Part shown: in pieces, positions 61,414-64,000 of the stretch
Numbering within the stretch: the stretch's first letter is position 1
How the letters are laid out: every line of letters begins with the position of its first letter
NCBI GenBank assembly: GCA_002104945.1
Contig: MCFH01000021.1
Span: 186,001-250,000 of the forward strand
Reading direction: 5' to 3'
DNA: 64,000 nucleotides
Source of the DNA: Piromyces finnis
Taxonomy: Eukaryota > Neocallimastigomycota > Neocallimastigomycetes > Neocallimastigales > Neocallimastigaceae
Made by a program: the position numbers and the translations under genes
The notes under the pieces: generated by a model
What the model saw: the letters and a program-made list of their open reading frames with translations, nothing else
Database searches by the model: none
Told to the model about the DNA's origin: nothing

Positions 61414-64000
61414 TTATACAAAATTATTTGTTAGCATATTTTGACTTTGATTATATTCTGGTTGAATATTTGTATAAGATGAAGAGAGTCTAAATAATAC
61501 ATTATTATTTTTTCTATAATGATAATTTAACATATCATTTGGCATTGATATATCACTTGAATTTCCAAAGTAGTTAATATTATTATTTGGAAAACTGCTT
61601 AACTTTCCAGTTGAATTATAATAATAAATATTATCGTTACTAGAATTATTTTTTTCAAAACTATCAGTATATAAATTATTATTATTTTCCATGTTGTGAG
61701 CTTTAAATATTCTGTAAGCATATAATAGTGAGTAATTAGTAAGAGCAAAAAGAATAAAAATAAAAGCTGGTATACTATAGAAAACAATATAATTGTTTAT
61801 ATCAATAAAGCTTGCAAGCAATAATACACCAATAGAAACAATATCCATATATATTGCAGCAGATAAGAATCTAATATCACTACGAATATTTTCTATGTTC
61901 CACTCAACAAAAATAAAGAACAATATACATATAATAGTACTAATTTTTATTGCTAATAATAAACCCAGTAAAAGTTTTCCATATTTTGTTATTCTGCACA
62001 TCTTAAAGTTTTGCCCATGATCAACTAATTTTTCGTCTAATATAAATGCAGAATCAAAAGGTAAACTGTTTAGTAAAATATCATATAATAAAAATAAAAA
62101 AATGAAAAGATATTTTTTTTTATTTATAAATTGAGATATATCATTTCTTTCTGGGAAATTTACTATTAATTTATAAAACACTGGTATTATACTAAGTGTG
62201 AATCCCACTGATAAAAGTAATACTTGAAGTTGACATTTTAAAGTTGTCATTTCACCTAATACTGTTAAACAAGTACTCATAGTCAAAATTGAACCAATGA
62301 TAATAAATATCCAGAGATCATTTGATAAAAAAATAAAGAAAGGTTTGTATTTATCAATTATAAGAAAAGTTAGTGAAAGAAGCATGATAATAGAAAGAAA
62401 TATAAATGTAACAAAAATGATGGTGCCAATAGGTGTGCTTTCATTACTTATTGGAAGATGATAAAATCTAGTAATATCGTCAATATTCTTTAATACTTCT
62501 TTTGGTGATTTATCACCATACAAATATTCGTATATATAATTTCTAAATTTTTCAGAATATCCATTGTAATCTTTTGTTTTATTGGTAGGTCTGGCAGTCA
62601 ACTGTACACTTTTAAGTAAAGAACAATTTATTGCAGCACAAACCTCTGGATCATCATATAAATCAGATATACCTGAAAATAATTGATTATTAATAATTAA
62701 ATCTTTTTGAATTTTTTTGGAAGTAATATACTGTAATGCAATTAACGCTGACTTTAATTTTCTATCATCAATGTAGGTGCTTATACCTAAATTTGGACCA
62801 CCTATTGCTGAACCAGAAACACCTTCAACTCTTCCAGGTAATGCCGTTATATTAAGACCAGTAATAGATGACAAATACCAATATTTAATAAATAAAAAAT
62901 TTCCTTTTTTTTCATTTAATAATTGTGTTAAACTGATATCATCAGAACTTCTAAATATTGATTCTTTATTATTTAATATAAGATATAACAATATATATAT
63001 ATTTATGTATTAATGATATTTATTATTATTATTACTATAATTATGATTATAATTGTGATTATTTAATTTTAATTTATTTTTAGTTTAATTATTGTAGTAG
63101 CAGTATTCTTATTTTTTTCTTAATACCTGCATTAAGTTCTTCTTTCATTTTTTTCATCATTTTTAATGCTTCAATAGCTTCATTACTAGTTATTTCTGGG
63201 AATGGTGCATCTGATGAATTTCTATATGAGAAAATATATTCGTATAATGAACAAGTTCCTACTTCGTAGGCTAATATATAAATCATTTAATTTTTTATGA
63301 AAATGTTTAAATAATAATATATAAATAAGAAATAAACTTTATAAATTATTTTTATTAATTTATAAAGTACTACTAAAATAAGAATAAAAAAATTATAATA
63401 GTTTTAATGATTATTTCATTCAATAAATTGTTACTTACAATTAAATAATCCATTATAAACTATTATATTTTTATTTCCTTTGCTTCTTTCTTTTTCCATT
63501 ACATATTTACATGTGTTTAATAAACCATCCCATGTTTTTGGTATTGTTATGTTATATTTTTTTAAGAAAACCGGATTTGAATATAAAACACTAAAATCTA
63601 TAGTAATTGGCTATCAAAAACGAATATTAATATAGATAAATAATAATAGTTTATAGTTTTAGATAGAAATATTTATATACTATTTCCAAAAACCATATTA
63701 TAAATAAAATAAAATAGAATAAAAATATATTTATATATATAGTTACAAGTCCAACCCATTTTTTATCTTTATAAACGCATGATTGTGATGCAATTCCAGA
63801 TTCATACATAGCTATGTGATTTTTAGGTAACCATTCCTTCAAGTTTAATAAATAAGGTCCAAACTTTGTTGTATAAATATTATCATAAAAATACAAGTCA
63901 TATTTATTTGGTTGTTTCTGAATAAGAGAATCTATTAATGATTCATAATCTACTACTAATGATGTTGAATTTTGATCTGTATATAAATCTAAATGAATAG
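61414..64000 (-). CDS. Receptor 3: solute-binding domain fused to class C 7TM domain (5' end outside)
   Basis: Visible exons: 64000-63747 (cut by the window edge), 63610-63439, 63270-63127 and 62963-61414. The signal peptide and first part of the binding domain lie beyond the edge. The binding domain shows YDLYFYDNIYTTKFGPYL, SQSCVYKDKKWVGL, VLYSNPVFLKKYNITIPKTW, SLYEYIFSYRN, TALPGRVEGVSGSAIGGPNL and LQYITSKKIQKDL. The CAAINC Cys pair leads to SVQLTARP. The 7TM part has TTLKCQLQVLLLSVGFTLSI, FFIFVEWNIENIRSDIRFLS and SFIDINNYIVFYS. The tail is Asn-rich with MLNYHYRKNN. Visible intron phases (0,1,1) match receptors 1 and 2. It is most like receptor 2, as expected from local duplication, and convergent with it. 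Confidence 0.91.

Overview
The window looks like nuclear DNA of an anaerobic gut fungus (Neocallimastigomycota); this placement is an inference. It rests on very A+T-rich intergenic DNA full of mono- and trinucleotide tracts, short AT-rich introns with GTAAxx donors and TAG/AAG acceptors, a fungal alpha-aminoadipate (lysine) pathway enzyme, a centrin as expected of a zoosporic fungus, remains of a gene with fungal dockerin (CBM10-like) repeats, and three receptors that join a bacterial-type solute-binding domain to a class C seven-helix domain. Exon-intron structures below were built by reading splice sites by eye and checking that phases close; none has transcript support.

Layout. 1-3.5 kb: 5' part of a LINE (minus strand, running off the left edge) with four 124-bp promoter-like tandem monomers. 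4.5-5.6 kb: threonine aldolase. 5.6-9.9 kb: gene-free DNA with a large ATT microsatellite. 9.9-20.6 kb: a compact housekeeping block: FAXC/metaxin-like GST-fold protein, centrin, PTH2-like protein, UBR7/Mlo2-like UBR-box protein, SRR1-like protein, homoisocitrate dehydrogenase. 21.0-26.6 kb: a complete LINE with 11-bp target duplications and an A38 tail, inserted into a decayed older LINE and carrying one internal stop codon. 28.0-31.4 kb: Skt5/Chs4-like Sel1-repeat protein. 31.8 kb: tRNA-Thr(CGT), followed by about 6.5 kb of an undescribed 1.9-kb repeat family (three direct copies, one inverted part copy; a fifth fragment near 44 kb). 38.4-39.6 kb: wreck of a PI-PLC-like/dockerin gene joined to the inverted repeat copy. 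40.5-41.8 kb: SLC35A-type nucleotide-sugar transporter. 41.8-46.6 kb: gene-poor.

46.6-64.0 kb is the most interesting part: a 26-exon gene for a polytopic membrane protein resembling the TmcB/TmcC family, then three genes for receptors with an extracellular maltose-binding-protein-like domain and a GABA-B-like 7TM domain. The three receptors share intron phases at the positions visible in each, a Cys-x4-Cys pair near the end of the binding domain, and a short NYH motif near the end of the cytoplasmic tail. Two of them are divergent from a shared 608-bp spacer. I infer a locally duplicated sensory cluster for soluble nutrients.

Limits: identities are from memory of family motifs, first exons of some genes are uncertain, and no search or alignment program was run.
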